Source: Psychromonas marina (GTDB taxonomy: Bacteria > Pseudomonadota > Gammaproteobacteria > Enterobacterales > Psychromonadaceae). Taken from it: DNA of 64,000 nt. This document shows positions 12,001-18,706 of this stretch, one piece after another. The stretch lies in assembly GCF_030161115.1 (NCBI RefSeq), contig NZ_BSPQ01000021.1:1-64000 (forward strand). The letters are read 5' to 3'. A program made the position numbers and the translations under genes. Every line of letters begins with the position of its first letter. Positions within the stretch are counted from its first letter, which is position 1. Under the pieces are notes generated by a model. It searched no databases and was not told where the DNA came from. It saw only the letters and a list, made by a program, of their open reading frames with translations.

Positions 12001-14639
12001 ACACTGATATAGAAACAGAGGTAACGGGAACAGAAAATGATATTGCAGGTATTGAGTTAATCTTAAATATTGAAGCTTTTGATGATGCCAATAGTTACCT
12101 AGGAAGCGGGTCAAATGTGATAGAGAAAGGCCCAGAAAGCCTACAAATTACCTTGAATAATATCCCCGATTCTAGTTCGATTATTTTGCCAAGTGGTGTA
12201 ATAGGCACGGTAACCAATAATGGCGGTGGTAGTTGGTTAGTGACGGTTGAATCTTCAGACCTTGATAAATTAATTTTCCACCCAGGTGATGCCAATAACG
12301 TTAACTGGGACGGTAATATTGATGTTGATATCCGTGCAGTCGATAACGGTGTTGTAGCGGATGATAGTATCGCGATAGATGAAACAATCCATGTAGAGAT
12401 TGAAGCTGATAATGATGCCCCAGAAAATGTCATTCCAACTAATTTAATAGCTGATGAAGATGTTCCTTTATTAATTAACAGCTTAAAAGTGGTTGATGTA
12501 GACGCTGAAGAAACGCCAGATAGTGACATCACAGTGACCCTGAATGTTGGTGATGGCACGTTGAATGTTCCTGATAGTTTCGATTGGGATGCATTAGGTT
12601 TAACCGTGACAGGTGAAAGCTCAGAGACATTAGTTATTATGGGCAGCCTTGCAGATATCAATGCGTTATTAGCAAGTGGTGTTGAATATACCGGTGATGC
12701 TAATTTCAATGGTGACGATACTCTGACCATGACAACCAATGATCAGGCTAATTCAGGTATTGGCCCGGTAGATGGATTGACTGACAGCGACAGTATCACT
12801 ATAACCGTTAATCCGGTGAATGATGCACCTGTCAATACAGTACCTGATGCTGTCATTGCGGAAGAAGATGGCAGTACTGTTATAACAGGCATGCAAATTA
12901 GTGATGTCGATTTTATCGAATCAGGAACGACGGGCGCTATGTCTGTTACCTTGAGTGTGGCTAACGGTAATCTAAGTGTTGATGTACCTGTTGGAAGTAG
13001 CGTTGTGGTGACAGATCAGGGAACTGACTTGGTGGTAATCTCAGGTTCAATAGACGAGATAAATGCAGTACTCACTAATGGAGTCACTTATCAAGGTGAT
13101 GCGAACTTTAGCGGTGCAGATGAACTGACAATGACGACCCATGATGGGGGGAATGTCGGATCAGGGAGTGACGATACTGCGATCAGCAAAGTAGCGGTTA
13201 CTGTAACACCGAAAGTTGATATACCGACCTTATCGCTGAACAACAGTTTTATTCAAACTTCAGCAATACGTGCTTCAAGCAACACGATGATTCCATTATT
13301 AGGATTGATTGCAATCGCAACCGATGCCTCAGAAATTTTGACAATTGAGGTGCGTAATTTAGGCTCTGGACAGTTAGTAGATAGTAATGGTCAAGCGGTT
13401 GGTAGCGACTTAGGAGGTGGTGTCTGGCTGGTATTAGAGGCTGAACTCGCTGACTTACATGTGATCGGTTTGAGTGAAGGCGATGTTAACCTTGAGGTGG
13501 TGGCAGTGTCAGAAGAAACTGATGGCACTAAAGCAGAATCGGTACCTCTCGAACTCAATGTTTTCGTCGATAATCTTGCTAATACCAATAATCAAATCGG
13601 TGCTACAGCAAGCGCTGATGCAGCAAACTTGGTGATTGATAGTAGTGCTGAAGCTACCTTGCTAGGTGGAGATGGTGCGGACATATTAATTGGTGGTACG
13701 GCATCGGATATTCTTATTGGTGGTGCTGGTGACGATATACTTTGGGGCGGGGATCAATTCGGTACAGGTGATGCTGTCAAAGATAGCTTTGTATGGCAAA
13801 GCGGTGACTTTGGGGTTGTTGGCAGTGCTGCGACAGATACCATTATGGACTTTGAAGTCGGTGTAGATAGCATTGATTTAACAGATGCATTCACCTCATT
13901 TGACTCAATGTCTCTGAGCGAGTTGAGTAACATTATTAAGTTGACCGGTAATGGTGTCGATTCAACGCTTGAAATTTACGATGACCAAGGTGGTTTGATT
14001 CAAAATATTGTCCTTAATGGGGTAACAGAATCGGCACTATTAGGTAGTGATCCCGCAAGCATGTCTGATGAAGATAAGTTAGGTGCTTTACTTAACAGTG
14101 GGCAACTTGATGTTGCGGAGAACTTTGGTAATAAAGACAGTGATATTTTGAATGCAGATAATAGTGGTGAAAGTCTATATGGTTTTGATGGCAGCGATAC
14201 ACTTATGGGGGGAACTGGTGAGGATATGCTATTTGGCGGAGAGGGGGCTGATATCCTTTCTGGTGGAGAAGGTAACGATATATTAGCGGGTGGTAACGAT
14301 AATGACCTGTTTACCTGGGAAAATAATGCTTCTGGTATTGATACCATTACTGATTTCAAACTCGATGAAGATCAGCTTGATTTATCACAAATATTATCCG
14401 ATGGCGACTATGATAAATTCACCTTGGATGATCTGTTACTACACAGTAATTCCGGTGATTTGACTGCAAGTTATGACGCTGAGGGTAACGTCAACCTGAC
14501 GGTTAAAACTGAAGATCAAAAAGAACAGGTTATTGTGCTTGATAATATTGATGCTTCAAGTCTTGGCGGCGCTAGTAGTGCTGATATTCTGAATCAATTA
14601 TTCAGCCATGATGCTTTTAAGGTTGATCCGAATACATAA
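1..14639 (+). CDS. Giant RTX/T1SS-143-type repeat adhesin, 3' portion (5' end outside window)
   Basis: The reading frame is open from base 3, with residues ATDKDGD before the first Met at 39, so the start and any N-terminal retention module lie upstream. At least 4,878 residues are visible, strongly acidic and rich in Asp, Gly, Thr and Val. Nine repeat units of about 300 residues, each marked by LPLDH or a variant (near bases 431, 1334, 2222, 3131, 4077, 4557, 5471, 6410, 7325), match my memory of T1SS-143-type repeats. From about 7900 to 13600 follow cadherin/Ig-like modules with acidic turns such as VNDAP. Glycine-rich calcium-binding nonapeptide blocks lie at about 13650-13770 and 14165-14320, then a C-terminal segment typical of type I secretion substrates. 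The expected role is a surface adhesin secreted in one step by an ABC exporter. No exporter genes are in the window. Adhesin class is confident; ligand and cell-surface retention are unknown. Confidence 0.93.
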   Translation, partial: ATDKDGDNSDGAMNITITDGTNAAGDDQGTVTLTEGDLDTAGDGVNIGDTDTSYPAIKSGTFVIAAGEDRLVPDSVKIDPSLQADLITELQNELTSGGQPLTFSVNTNGDLIGELADGTVAVTVALSGAQQGQDINVTVEITQQLPLDHNDTDTAGYVTFDGDDLHINVPVQATDTDDDDLDKPANIEIIISDGADVYFGFDNGVIINESAQNNVITGNIPLNVGSDEIDSIVFHSVQPELEGITSNGLATTYIVQGSIVTVYDITNTPVLTVTVATDGSYEVTVMGPVDQTASTDSINIDLAVTATDKDGDVAQGSMDITIIDGDDAVGGNTNITESMTLTEGDLDVDGTGSSYPVSQSGEFEFIAGVDRLQPNSLQVDPLQVDALISELASELTSAGQALNFSLNADGNIVGRLNGEVALTVELSALQNGQDLTVTVVITQNLPLDHKNSGDIVGYITSDNDQIGIKVPLQATDSDGDFLLTPTDISILINDGANPSFAVDSDDGTLVNESSDSSIAIQGQLNLDIGSDTIKSMLFAETQQSLENLTSNGNDTRYDVDGKTITLFNSDDQPIMVITVETDGKYTVTVSGPIDQQDSLSTDLNLAVTVTDQDDDSASGTMKISITDGINAAGGETANVEITEPLLSPNDYPMSADTNITLSAGSDRLDVDTVGIDLTQKDALIDELKAELTSGGEALIFTLESGALVGKLATGETAVSIIVTSVQDGQNVTSTIKIEQFLPLDHNPSGNSAGFVSENGDSIAINIPLQGKDTDGDSLDNPAVITVTIKDGQVPSFGDDSGISLNEQGDENSILSGSIIVNTGSDAIESILFDAADTQSAFNGVTSNGNPTTVHVDGDQLLLKDSGGNTVLEVNINIDGTYTAKITGELDQSVGNKLNLPINVTVTDDDGDSAKSSINIEVIDGLDATGGQRLDITAIEGDLETVSGGSTYIKTTSGSFEIAAGEDRLDPTTVSLDSTQTSTLIAELESTLTSAGENLQFILSNDGTTLVGTTRVGGDIAVTITLTSMQNGDGIDVNVEFKQHLPLDHNKVTDSFGLVKSNGDDITISLPVQAQDTDGDNLVTSANVDITIQDGDDPAFAVDDVKVITETEGSQTITSEIGLDVGSDVIAKVEFDTVQASLDGLITNGQSTSYKVEGNVITVSIKDGVNDGDPVLTITINKDGTYTVKQDEPLEQDNNAQDEIALSLGVLATDNDDDVSNQGKVLITIKDGLDATGENISANLTVIEGQAVLPDVGVSFPTTGTAEFTVEAVNENLVADTMRVEDSVRDALLIELNNLTSDGEALTFTFSTDTDGMITIVGSTATTPSGSTEILLVTLTPEQKINGHVEVSMSIKQSGALDHNNNSGTYVKLSDDKITVDIPVQMRDSDDDPLIQPVNVKVTISDGANASGNETAKVEITEPGLSPNNYPVSADTDITLSAGADRLLASTVGIDPLQKDALINELKAELTSGGEALIFTLDNGVLVGKLSGGEIAVSIRVTSIQNGQDVTSTIEVEQFLPLDQNTSGNSLGFVSENGDSIAIKVPLQGQDRDGDSLDNPAVVTVTINDGQAPSFGLDSGILLNEESNENDLLSSSIVVNTGSDEVKSITFDAANMQSGFDGITSNGNQTEVYVDGDQLLLKDSNGNTVLEINIDVNGNYTAKITGELDQVVNNELNFPIKVIVTDSDDDSANGIINIKVTDGDDAIGGQNLVMTVVEGDLETSNGGSSYPKNSAASFDIGAGEDRLDPSKVSLDSTQLDALIDELELTLTTAGESLEFIPSLDGKSLVGTTTPGGQVAVTITLSGTQLADGDGIKVNVDFQQSLPLDHNNAFDNSGFVQTVGDDITISVPVQALDTDGDDLVTAAKVDITIKDGDDPVFAIDDIKIITETEGSQTISSDIGLDVGSDAIANIDFNAVQASLVGLTTNGQATSYKVDGNVITVSIKDGVNDGDPVLTITINTDGTYTVKQDEPLEQDNNAQDEIALSLGVLATDNDDDVSNQGQVLITIKDGLDATGEGVTARVRVVEGDIENPSNNRGYPSTGTANFTVEALNDNLVADTTRIQPAVQAALLAELNDLTSNGEDLAFTFSTDINGLITITGSTATIPSTEILQITLTPEQQINGDVKVNMLIEQSGPLDHNNDSGRFVKLNSDKITVRIPVQMSDSDGDALDKPVNVIAVIKDGDDPKFGADSTINLNEGNNGIVSGSGQIDVDTGSDQVVKVYFDETQSSLNNLTSNGQATAFTVSADGKTLLVTLAANTSVEVMKITVDINGNYQVEQTQPIDQVDDPTNDQETIIIDVFADDVDGDSSLPGHINIVVNDGMNAIGGQTGSIIISEGDLTPAGIDGYPVTGTTQISVIAGVDRLDPDTVEIDSDTVNALIIELQNELTAGGVAITFTYSNGILTGVTGNVEVMSIAVTAAQNTTNDKDVEVTLSITQNQPLDHQGGNSDGMVSTDGDQIKITVPVQIKDTDGDKLDSAISVGITINDGDDPLVTAFEPIVVDESALNNEGSNPSSNDEKANGKITVDSGSDEVTDFIIDVATFNQQNTGALLSNGQQITLSYNTSADQYEGKVGNSTIFVVTLSNSGEYEFTLKDNIDHKEGTATDLQQVITLPIQAVDQDGDKSITVNVPITIKDDQPSGTDVTLSTVEGQWTGTADVLADSNVGADGAKVTSVIIDGVERNLIGIEDNTFIVLDDSSPQVELGTLYINANGDVKFQSNPNLPHDIEEITETITVNITDGDGDTDSSIITLKISDQDATLSTSNSSGFEDNSSPSDSIDANYQGIVINMEINAGDIDRGESVDTVTITPVGDMHGDFIFNGAVIIPNVDGSITLGEDAFVVNGNIFTLTGVTFMPDEDFSTINGDLNFDVSAEIINTDGSKHPGMTGSFTIHVDGVADIPTWDDANTTYHYTVTEDTDSVDLNLTAILEDDDGANTSSEDLYYFITIKQGEGTLVGDNLDETAIGSNIYKVPAEDIGSVQVTPAENFSGDIKLDVYAQSEERDNSDTADSVVKEIIINVIPDADQVTIKVKRIESDEDQLIDLKDHIFLTPESDNDDGSEQAFVRIDGLPTDAILLFDGQALVADVDGKYEVSYDDIDKLQLKPIPESNVDFTIKVEGVIKDTATITNPDGTTTTTVVNEYVTAEQTVEVDLTGVADDPNFDFTNTAWTALTDGRTGLETTIDQDNSAVFDFTVMSSEHVLAPTDNSETLSLVISNLPEGVTVFDANGNEQSLVYVGTDANGHPKYEVNLDTINGITITPPLMSTADIDLDVRLVVTENDGDSKSFDGHLVIHVEPMVDATDYSKNSNGNEDNFVNLNWQPELIDSKEVITGLVIKDLPADYELYIGNTLIASGGGEITLTAAQVVQITTDGQSLRVIAPEDSDVDITLKTQVTITEVDVDSTVTDVKNIEGTLNVNINAVVENDGILAMVDNNSDVTNIINSDANGVIDININTTGDQAFTNGLSFIEDDLSSAEVIEKVIITLVDSNGNTITDQNTLDQFLVTGGINDGDGSWTVPQSELDNLQIIATVAQTSPVYVRISAEIRDLGDNNEGDSSSAVIKEVDSVIELDFQGVSGGSELAGNIDIDNDVIIIGSEDKLLDFGDQLNAFISISTDLSEQSNDVFTLVISGSALPSNASITGAEYNYETDEYVLNVDVDSTGAVDFSALGIQLPQDFSGDFELDVKYVNTDNVSGDVQEVFGTIPVKVNPVVDIPSNSQIGESTPEIEINVVKTDGLDSDKQPITDGSADVDYTDVAYEDGVITLDLSVALADNSSTLNQGLETVTSVTLTVDATNGFFVESDGSLVSEITLLEAELNNIQFKPEEDFSGSVSVAVKVDITDTVNFDQIGGSASDSGSYSTNVSFDVVAVNDAVTWTGPDKIIGQEDAGGISLTGVGGSIVDVDDSEQILSIKLTGVPDDFIIEGAANNSNGEWSISVPANATTFNLDNIKVIPPEDFSGEIELNVVVYSKEDSLDEVAENTTPLIIDVQPVADRVDTDIETEVTGTENDIAGIELILNIEAFDDANSYLGSGSNVIEKGPESLQITLNNIPDSSSIILPSGVIGTVTNNGGGSWLVTVESSDLDKLIFHPGDANNVNWDGNIDVDIRAVDNGVVADDSIAIDETIHVEIEADNDAPENVIPTNLIADEDVPLLINSLKVVDVDAEETPDSDITVTLNVGDGTLNVPDSFDWDALGLTVTGESSETLVIMGSLADINALLASGVEYTGDANFNGDDTLTMTTNDQANSGIGPVDGLTDSDSITITVNPVNDAPVNTVPDAVIAEEDGSTVITGMQISDVDFIESGTTGAMSVTLSVANGNLSVDVPVGSSVVVTDQGTDLVVISGSIDEINAVLTNGVTYQGDANFSGADELTMTTHDGGNVGSGSDDTAISKVAVTVTPKVDIPTLSLNNSFIQTSAIRASSNTMIPLLGLIAIATDASEILTIEVRNLGSGQLVDSNGQAVGSDLGGGVWLVLEAELADLHVIGLSEGDVNLEVVAVSEETDGTKAESVPLELNVFVDNLANTNNQIGATASADAANLVIDSSAEATLLGGDGADILIGGTASDILIGGAGDDILWGGDQFGTGDAVKDSFVWQSGDFGVVGSAATDTIMDFEVGVDSIDLTDAFTSFDSMSLSELSNIIKLTGNGVDSTLEIYDDQGGLIQNIVLNGVTESALLGSDPASMSDEDKLGALLNSGQLDVAENFGNKDSDILNADNSGESLYGFDGSDTLMGGTGEDMLFGGEGADILSGGEGNDILAGGNDNDLFTWENNASGIDTITDFKLDEDQLDLSQILSDGDYDKFTLDDLLLHSNSGDLTASYDAEGNVNLTVKTEDQKEQVIVLDNIDASSLGGASSADILNQLFSHDAFKVDPNT
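1905..6570 (+). repeat. Tandem duplication of a ~2.34-kb block inside the adhesin gene
   Basis: Bases from about 1905 to 4230 recur at about 4239 to 6570. The offset is 2334 at the left end and exactly 2340 further in: 3481-3660 aligns with 5821-6000 with only scattered single-base changes, for example two differences between lines starting 3601 and 5941. Each block has three repeat units. The third unit of the first copy stops after its first half and joins the start of the second copy at an ISDGANASG-type junction, so the spacing between LPLDH marks falls from about 900 bp to 480 bp there (4077 to 4557). Confidence 0.85.
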
Positions 14640-14720
14640 TAGTAAAGGAGTTAACAAGGTGAACATTATACCTAACTGCGTTGTGGGTTTTATAATGAAC
14701 TATTTTGAGTGATAAAACTG

Positions 14721-14752
14721 ACCCAGTTAAGGCAAAATTGTCTTAACTGGGT
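14721..14752 (+). terminator. Hairpin between convergent genes (adhesin / RHH protein)
   Basis: A perfect 11-bp inverted repeat, ACCCAGTTAAG with CTTAACTGGGT, has a 10-base loop. No strong T-run follows on the plus strand. It lies 82 bp past the adhesin stop and may serve both converging transcripts. Confidence 0.6.
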
Positions 14753-14821
14753 ATTATAAATTTCAAGAGAAAATCAATTTCAGGTTAGGCTTGATAGAGT
14801 TTTTTATTGTATTTTGTCATG

Positions 14822-15220
14822 CTAATTGATTAAATTATTGGTCGTGTTAGCAGCAAATAGTACTTTGCGTTGTTTGTTACGTAGTTGTTCTTGTTCAATG
14901 ATATTCTTTGCGTCTATATCACTCAAAGGCAATTCAATTTCACGTGAAAGCGCACCATCAGCAATTAACGATAAATAGCGTGAGCAGCATACACGTAAAA
15001 ATGAAGTGAAGTTTCCAATGTCGTGATCAGCGTCAAGCGCTTCGAGGTATAGTTTAGAGATAGCCTGATTGACGGTCATTTTGTCTCTAAATGACAACTC
15101 TTCCAATGTATTCCAAAAGAACACTTCTAAACGAATTGATGTAACCACGCCTTGAATACGCAATGATTTGGTTTTGCTAACCCACAATTCGCTATCTGCA
15201 TGGATAAAAAGATGACACAT
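14822..15220 (-). CDS. Ribbon-helix-helix domain protein (RHH_4-like)
   Basis: 132 residues. The N-terminal 85 follow the pattern I associate with the RHH_4 family: MCHLFIHAD, then KSLRIQGVVTSIRLE, FWNTLEEL, MTVNQAISKLY and NFTSFLRVCCSRYL. The ribbon-helix-helix fold usually binds DNA as a dimer, so this may be a small transcription factor, though many members are uncharacterised. The C-terminal 45 residues are polar and lack a recognised domain. It lies 23 bp downstream of the PfpI-family gene on the same strand and could be co-transcribed with it. Family assignment is from motif memory; the target is unknown. Confidence 0.75.
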   Translation of the reverse strand: MCHLFIHADSELWVSKTKSLRIQGVVTSIRLEVFFWNTLEELSFRDKMTVNQAISKLYLEALDADHDIGNFTSFLRVCCSRYLSLIADGALSREIELPLSDIDAKNIIEQEQLRNKQRKVLFAANTTNNLIN

Positions 15221-15243
15221 ATATACCTCTCAATTGATTGTAT

Positions 15244-15801
15244 CTATAGCAGTGCTACAAATTGCATCAACATGGCGGGATGAGCTGGCCAAGCAGGTGC
15301 GGTGACTAATTGTCCATCTGTTATTGCTGCATCCATAGGTAATTCGACATATTCGGCGCCAGACATCTCTATTTCTGGCTGACAAGCTGGATAAGCAGAT
15401 ACTTTTTTACCTTTTATTACACCTGCTGCAGTCAGTAATTGTGGTCCGTGACAGATCGATGCAATGGGTTTATCACTGTTCGAAAAGTGTTGAATTATCT
15501 CAATGACTTTTGCATTTAAACGTAAATATTCTGGTGCACGACCACCCGGTAAATACAAGCCATCGTAATCACTCACATTAATGTCGTCGAAACATGCATT
15601 AAGTGCAAAGTTGTGACCGCGTTTTTCAGAATAGGTCTGATCGCCTTCAAAATCATGGATTGATGTGGCAATCAGTTCACCTGTTTTTTTCCCGGGGCAT
15701 ACGGCATCAACGTCATGCCCCATCGCCAGCAGGGCTTGAAAGGGAACCATATTTTCATAATCTTCAACAAAATCACCGGTAATAATAAGTACTTTAGCCA
15801 T
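15244..15801 (-). CDS. DJ-1/PfpI family protein (class I glutamine amidotransferase-like)
   Basis: 185 residues spanning a single DJ-1/PfpI domain. The nucleophile elbow is visible as SICHGPQ, preceded by a [14 protein letters not shown] segment and a KPIASI strand. Members act as deglycases, glyoxalases, chaperones or intracellular proteases, and sequence alone does not separate these. The start [11 protein letters not shown] follows an AGGAATAAATA-type ribosome site on the minus strand. It precedes the RHH gene by 23 bp, suggesting a two-gene unit. A second, distinct DJ-1 superfamily member of the longer Hsp31 type is encoded at 29384-30064. Confidence 0.85.
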   Translation of the reverse strand: MAKVLIITGDFVEDYENMVPFQALLAMGHDVDAVCPGKKTGELIATSIHDFEGDQTYSEKRGHNFALNACFDDINVSDYDGLYLPGGRAPEYLRLNAKVIEIIQHFSNSDKPIASICHGPQLLTAAGVIKGKKVSAYPACQPEIEMSGAEYVELPMDAAITDGQLVTAPAWPAHPAMLMQFVALL

Positions 15802-16280
15802 TATTTATTCCTCAATGCATTTAACGAAAAGAGCTGAGTTAATAGACCTATAAATCTATAAAGCTCAACCTAAACTTCGCTGATGATTACACCATGTATG
15901 AATAACGCTAAGGTAATATGTTAATACTACATTGCAACGATATCGATGGAAGCCCCATTATCTGTATCGTTAACTTTCAATTGCAAGAGCATGGTCACAT
16001 AAAATTAACGTTTCATTAACAATTTTCTGGTGTTCGTCAATCTGCATAATTGTCATGCAAATCTTTTGAAAATTTCAATATGTTACATTAAATGTGTCAA
16101 AGTGTGTCTAAGCGCTATATTGACACAAACTGTTGCAACATAATCTCTTTCAGACAAACATCAGACAATCATAACTGCTTAAATATAAACTGAAAATTGA
16201 TAGTCTATGTCGCGTATTTAACGTTTATAAATAAGTTGATTGTACGCATTACAATGCCATTATAAATGGAAGTTATTCTT
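15802..16280. other. Divergent intergenic region with an 8-bp inverted repeat
   Basis: This 479-bp gap separates the divergently transcribed PfpI gene and the metallo-beta-lactamase fusion gene. It holds a perfect 8-bp inverted repeat, TGTGTCAA at 16093-16100 and TTGACACA at 16120-16127. The right arm contains a TTGACA hexamer, but the spacing to the nearest -10-like sequence is poor. No convincing gene is seen. A regulatory role is plausible but unproven. Confidence 0.4.
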
Positions 16281-18617
16281 ATGAAGAAAATGATGATTGC
16301 ACTTATTTTATCGGGCAGTACATTGCTCAATATAGCCAGTGCACAGGAGCAACTCACGGCAACAATAATCGGCTCTGGCTCGCCTGTTTTTAACGAAAAT
16401 AGAGCTAGTGCAGGGGTGTTAGTTTCAGTTGGCGATACTAAAATATTAGTGGATATGGGTAATGGAACTCAAGCGAATCTGAATAAGTTAGGCATTAGAA
16501 TTCGTGATTTATCTGGTTTGTTTTTTACTCATCATCATCTTGATCATAATGAAGAATTTGTGCCTATATTTATCCAATCTTTGATGGGCGGAAATAAGTT
16601 TACGGTTGTCGGTCCACCAAACACTGTAAAACTTTCAGAGACAAACTTGGTTCTTTATGAAGAGGATATCGCATATCGCTTAGGTAAAACCAAAAGAACG
16701 ATTGAGGGAACGCGAACGTTTTTTGATGCTAGAGACTTAACTGGTGGGGAATCATTTACGGTTGGAGATATCAATATCAGCACATTAGAGGTGCCGCATG
16801 CTATCCATACTGTTGCTTACCGATTTGATTATGATGATCAATCAGTGGTTATCACCGGTGATCTCACTTATTCGGAAGCGTTACCTGCATTTGCTAAAAA
16901 TGCTGATTATATGATCATCGACTCAGGTGGCATGATCATGAAGGATGCACGTAATAGAAAGAAAAACAGTAAAAATTCACCACAAAATGGACAAAAAAAG
17001 AGTAAAAATCCACGTACACCTGCACATTTGAATTTGGATGATTCAAGTAGTATCGCTCAACAAGCCAAGGTTAAAAATTTGATTTACACACATTTCAATT
17101 CAACCTTGGTTGATACTGAAGCGAGTTTAGAGGAGATCCGTAAAATCTACAGCGGTAATGTCGTATTTGCTGAAGATTTAATGGTTATCAATAATGCGCA
17201 CATTTCTGCATCACGCCCACAAAGCCAGTTTAGTTATCAAATTGTTGATACGGGACAAAAGAAATTTTATGGCAATGATGATGTCATCTCACTACCACGA
17301 GAAGGCGATGCCTTTTACGGACAAGATGCAACCTATACCATCAATGACCCATCTTATAGCGATAATAACGATGGCACCATTACAGATAATGTGACTGGCT
17401 TAATGTGGCAAAAAGAACTTGGAGAAAAAATAACTTTCGAGCAAGCACAGCAAAAAATTGAAAGTTATCAACTAGCTGGTTTTAACGATTGGCGCATTGC
17501 GACTTTAAAAGAGGCTTATTCATTAATTCAGTTTACTGGCACAGTAAAAGGCGAAACGGCATTAACCCCGTTCATTGATACACAATATTTTGAGCAACCA
17601 CTTGGTGGTGCAAATCCTGGTGAGCGAGAGATTGATGCGCAGATTTGGACCAGTACAGAGTATGTCGGTAAAACCATGAATAATGATGAGACAGTATTTG
17701 GCGTGAACTTTGTTGATGGGCGAATTAAAGGTTATCCAAAATACAATCCACGTACTAAACAAGCCAATAAGATGTATTTCAGATTTGTTCGCGGCAATGA
17801 AGATTATGGAAACAACAGTTTTGTTGATAATGGCGATGCAACTATCACAGATCAAGCAACAGGGCTAATGTGGCAACAAGCAGACAGCGGCAAAGGGTTA
17901 AATTGGCAACAGTCGTTAGCGTATGCTGAAAACCTTACATTAGCAGGACATGATGATTGGCGTTTACCTAATGCTAAAGAGTTACAAAGTATCGTTGATT
18001 ATACTCGTTCTCCAGAAACATCTAACTCAGCGGCTATTGATCCAATTTTCGAGATCTCTTCTATAAAAAATGAAGGGGGAGAAATAGACTATCCCTATTA
18101 TTGGAGTTCAACAACTCACTTAGACGGACCTGTACCTGAAAGTGGTGCAGTCTATGTTGCATTTGGTAAAGCCTTGGGGGAGATGCATGGTGTTACCATG
18201 GATGTACATGGTGCTGGCTCTCAACGAAGTGATCCTAAAACAGGTGAGCCAATGTCAAGAGGTCCGCAGGGTGACATGATTCGTGTAGATAACTATGTGC
18301 GTGTAGTAAGAGGTGGTGACGTTAATATTCCCATGTCTGTTGTCACGGAAAAGGTGAGTCAATATTCACAGAGTGAACAGAAAGGACAGACTAGCAAACA
18401 ACAGAAGAGTAATAAACCACAGCGTAAAATAGGGGGGACTAATAATAAATTTATTACTCGTTTAGATAAGAATGGTGATGGCAAAGTATCAAAATCTGAA
18501 TTTAAAGGTAATGCTGCTAGGTTCAAGCAGTTTGATAAAAACAATGATGGTTACATTACTGCTGACGAAGCTCCAACAGGTCCTCCATCAGGTGAGCGTA
18601 AAAAAAATATGCAGTAA
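16281..18617 (+). CDS. Exported MBL-fold hydrolase fused to two DUF1566 (Lcl) domains and paired EF-hands
   Basis: I place the start at 16281 rather than the in-frame ATG at 16266, because GGAAG sits eight bases upstream and the protein then begins with a Sec signal peptide cleaved after ASA (residue 21). It has 778 residues. Residues 25-305 form a metallo-beta-lactamase fold with HHHLDH at 84-89, His173, Asp194 and His271 as metal-ligand candidates. A Lys/Asn/Gln-rich insert of about 27 residues (222-248) interrupts it. Two DUF1566/Lcl-type domains follow at about 365-510 and 516-685, each with a DGTITD or DATITD then TGLMWQ motif. Two EF-hand loops, DKNGDGKVSKSE and DKNNDGYITADE, lie at 729-763. 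The enzyme half resembles arylsulfatase/tRNase Z-like MBL proteins; the substrate is unknown. The YHYH lipoprotein gene starts 89 bp downstream, probably in the same operon. Confidence 0.85.
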   Translation: MKKMMIALILSGSTLLNIASAQEQLTATIIGSGSPVFNENRASAGVLVSVGDTKILVDMGNGTQANLNKLGIRIRDLSGLFFTHHHLDHNEEFVPIFIQSLMGGNKFTVVGPPNTVKLSETNLVLYEEDIAYRLGKTKRTIEGTRTFFDARDLTGGESFTVGDINISTLEVPHAIHTVAYRFDYDDQSVVITGDLTYSEALPAFAKNADYMIIDSGGMIMKDARNRKKNSKNSPQNGQKKSKNPRTPAHLNLDDSSSIAQQAKVKNLIYTHFNSTLVDTEASLEEIRKIYSGNVVFAEDLMVINNAHISASRPQSQFSYQIVDTGQKKFYGNDDVISLPREGDAFYGQDATYTINDPSYSDNNDGTITDNVTGLMWQKELGEKITFEQAQQKIESYQLAGFNDWRIATLKEAYSLIQFTGTVKGETALTPFIDTQYFEQPLGGANPGEREIDAQIWTSTEYVGKTMNNDETVFGVNFVDGRIKGYPKYNPRTKQANKMYFRFVRGNEDYGNNSFVDNGDATITDQATGLMWQQADSGKGLNWQQSLAYAENLTLAGHDDWRLPNAKELQSIVDYTRSPETSNSAAIDPIFEISSIKNEGGEIDYPYYWSSTTHLDGPVPESGAVYVAFGKALGEMHGVTMDVHGAGSQRSDPKTGEPMSRGPQGDMIRVDNYVRVVRGGDVNIPMSVVTEKVSQYSQSEQKGQTSKQQKSNKPQRKIGGTNNKFITRLDKNGDGKVSKSEFKGNAARFKQFDKNNDGYITADEAPTGPPSGERKKNMQ

Positions 18618-18706
18618 TTGGTATAAAACCAAGTTGTAAGGAATATCCCACTATGGTGATTTTAGAGTGGGATAAACATATTTTTAAAAGTACAAAAGGA
18701 ATTAAC

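Noticed and set aside
1199-14359. Many minus-strand reading frames of 60-214 codons inside the adhesin gene
   Set aside because: They follow the repeat units of the plus-strand gene, have Ser/Val/Pro-rich compositions expected from reversing Asp/Thr/Gly-rich codons, and lack ribosome sites.
16120-16146. Sigma-70 promoter from TTGACA at 16120 to TAATCT at 16141
   Set aside because: The spacer is only 15 bases, too short for a confident call.
17562-17855. 97-codon minus-strand frame inside the MBL fusion gene
   Set aside because: It lies within DUF1566-encoding sequence and has no ribosome site or family resemblance.
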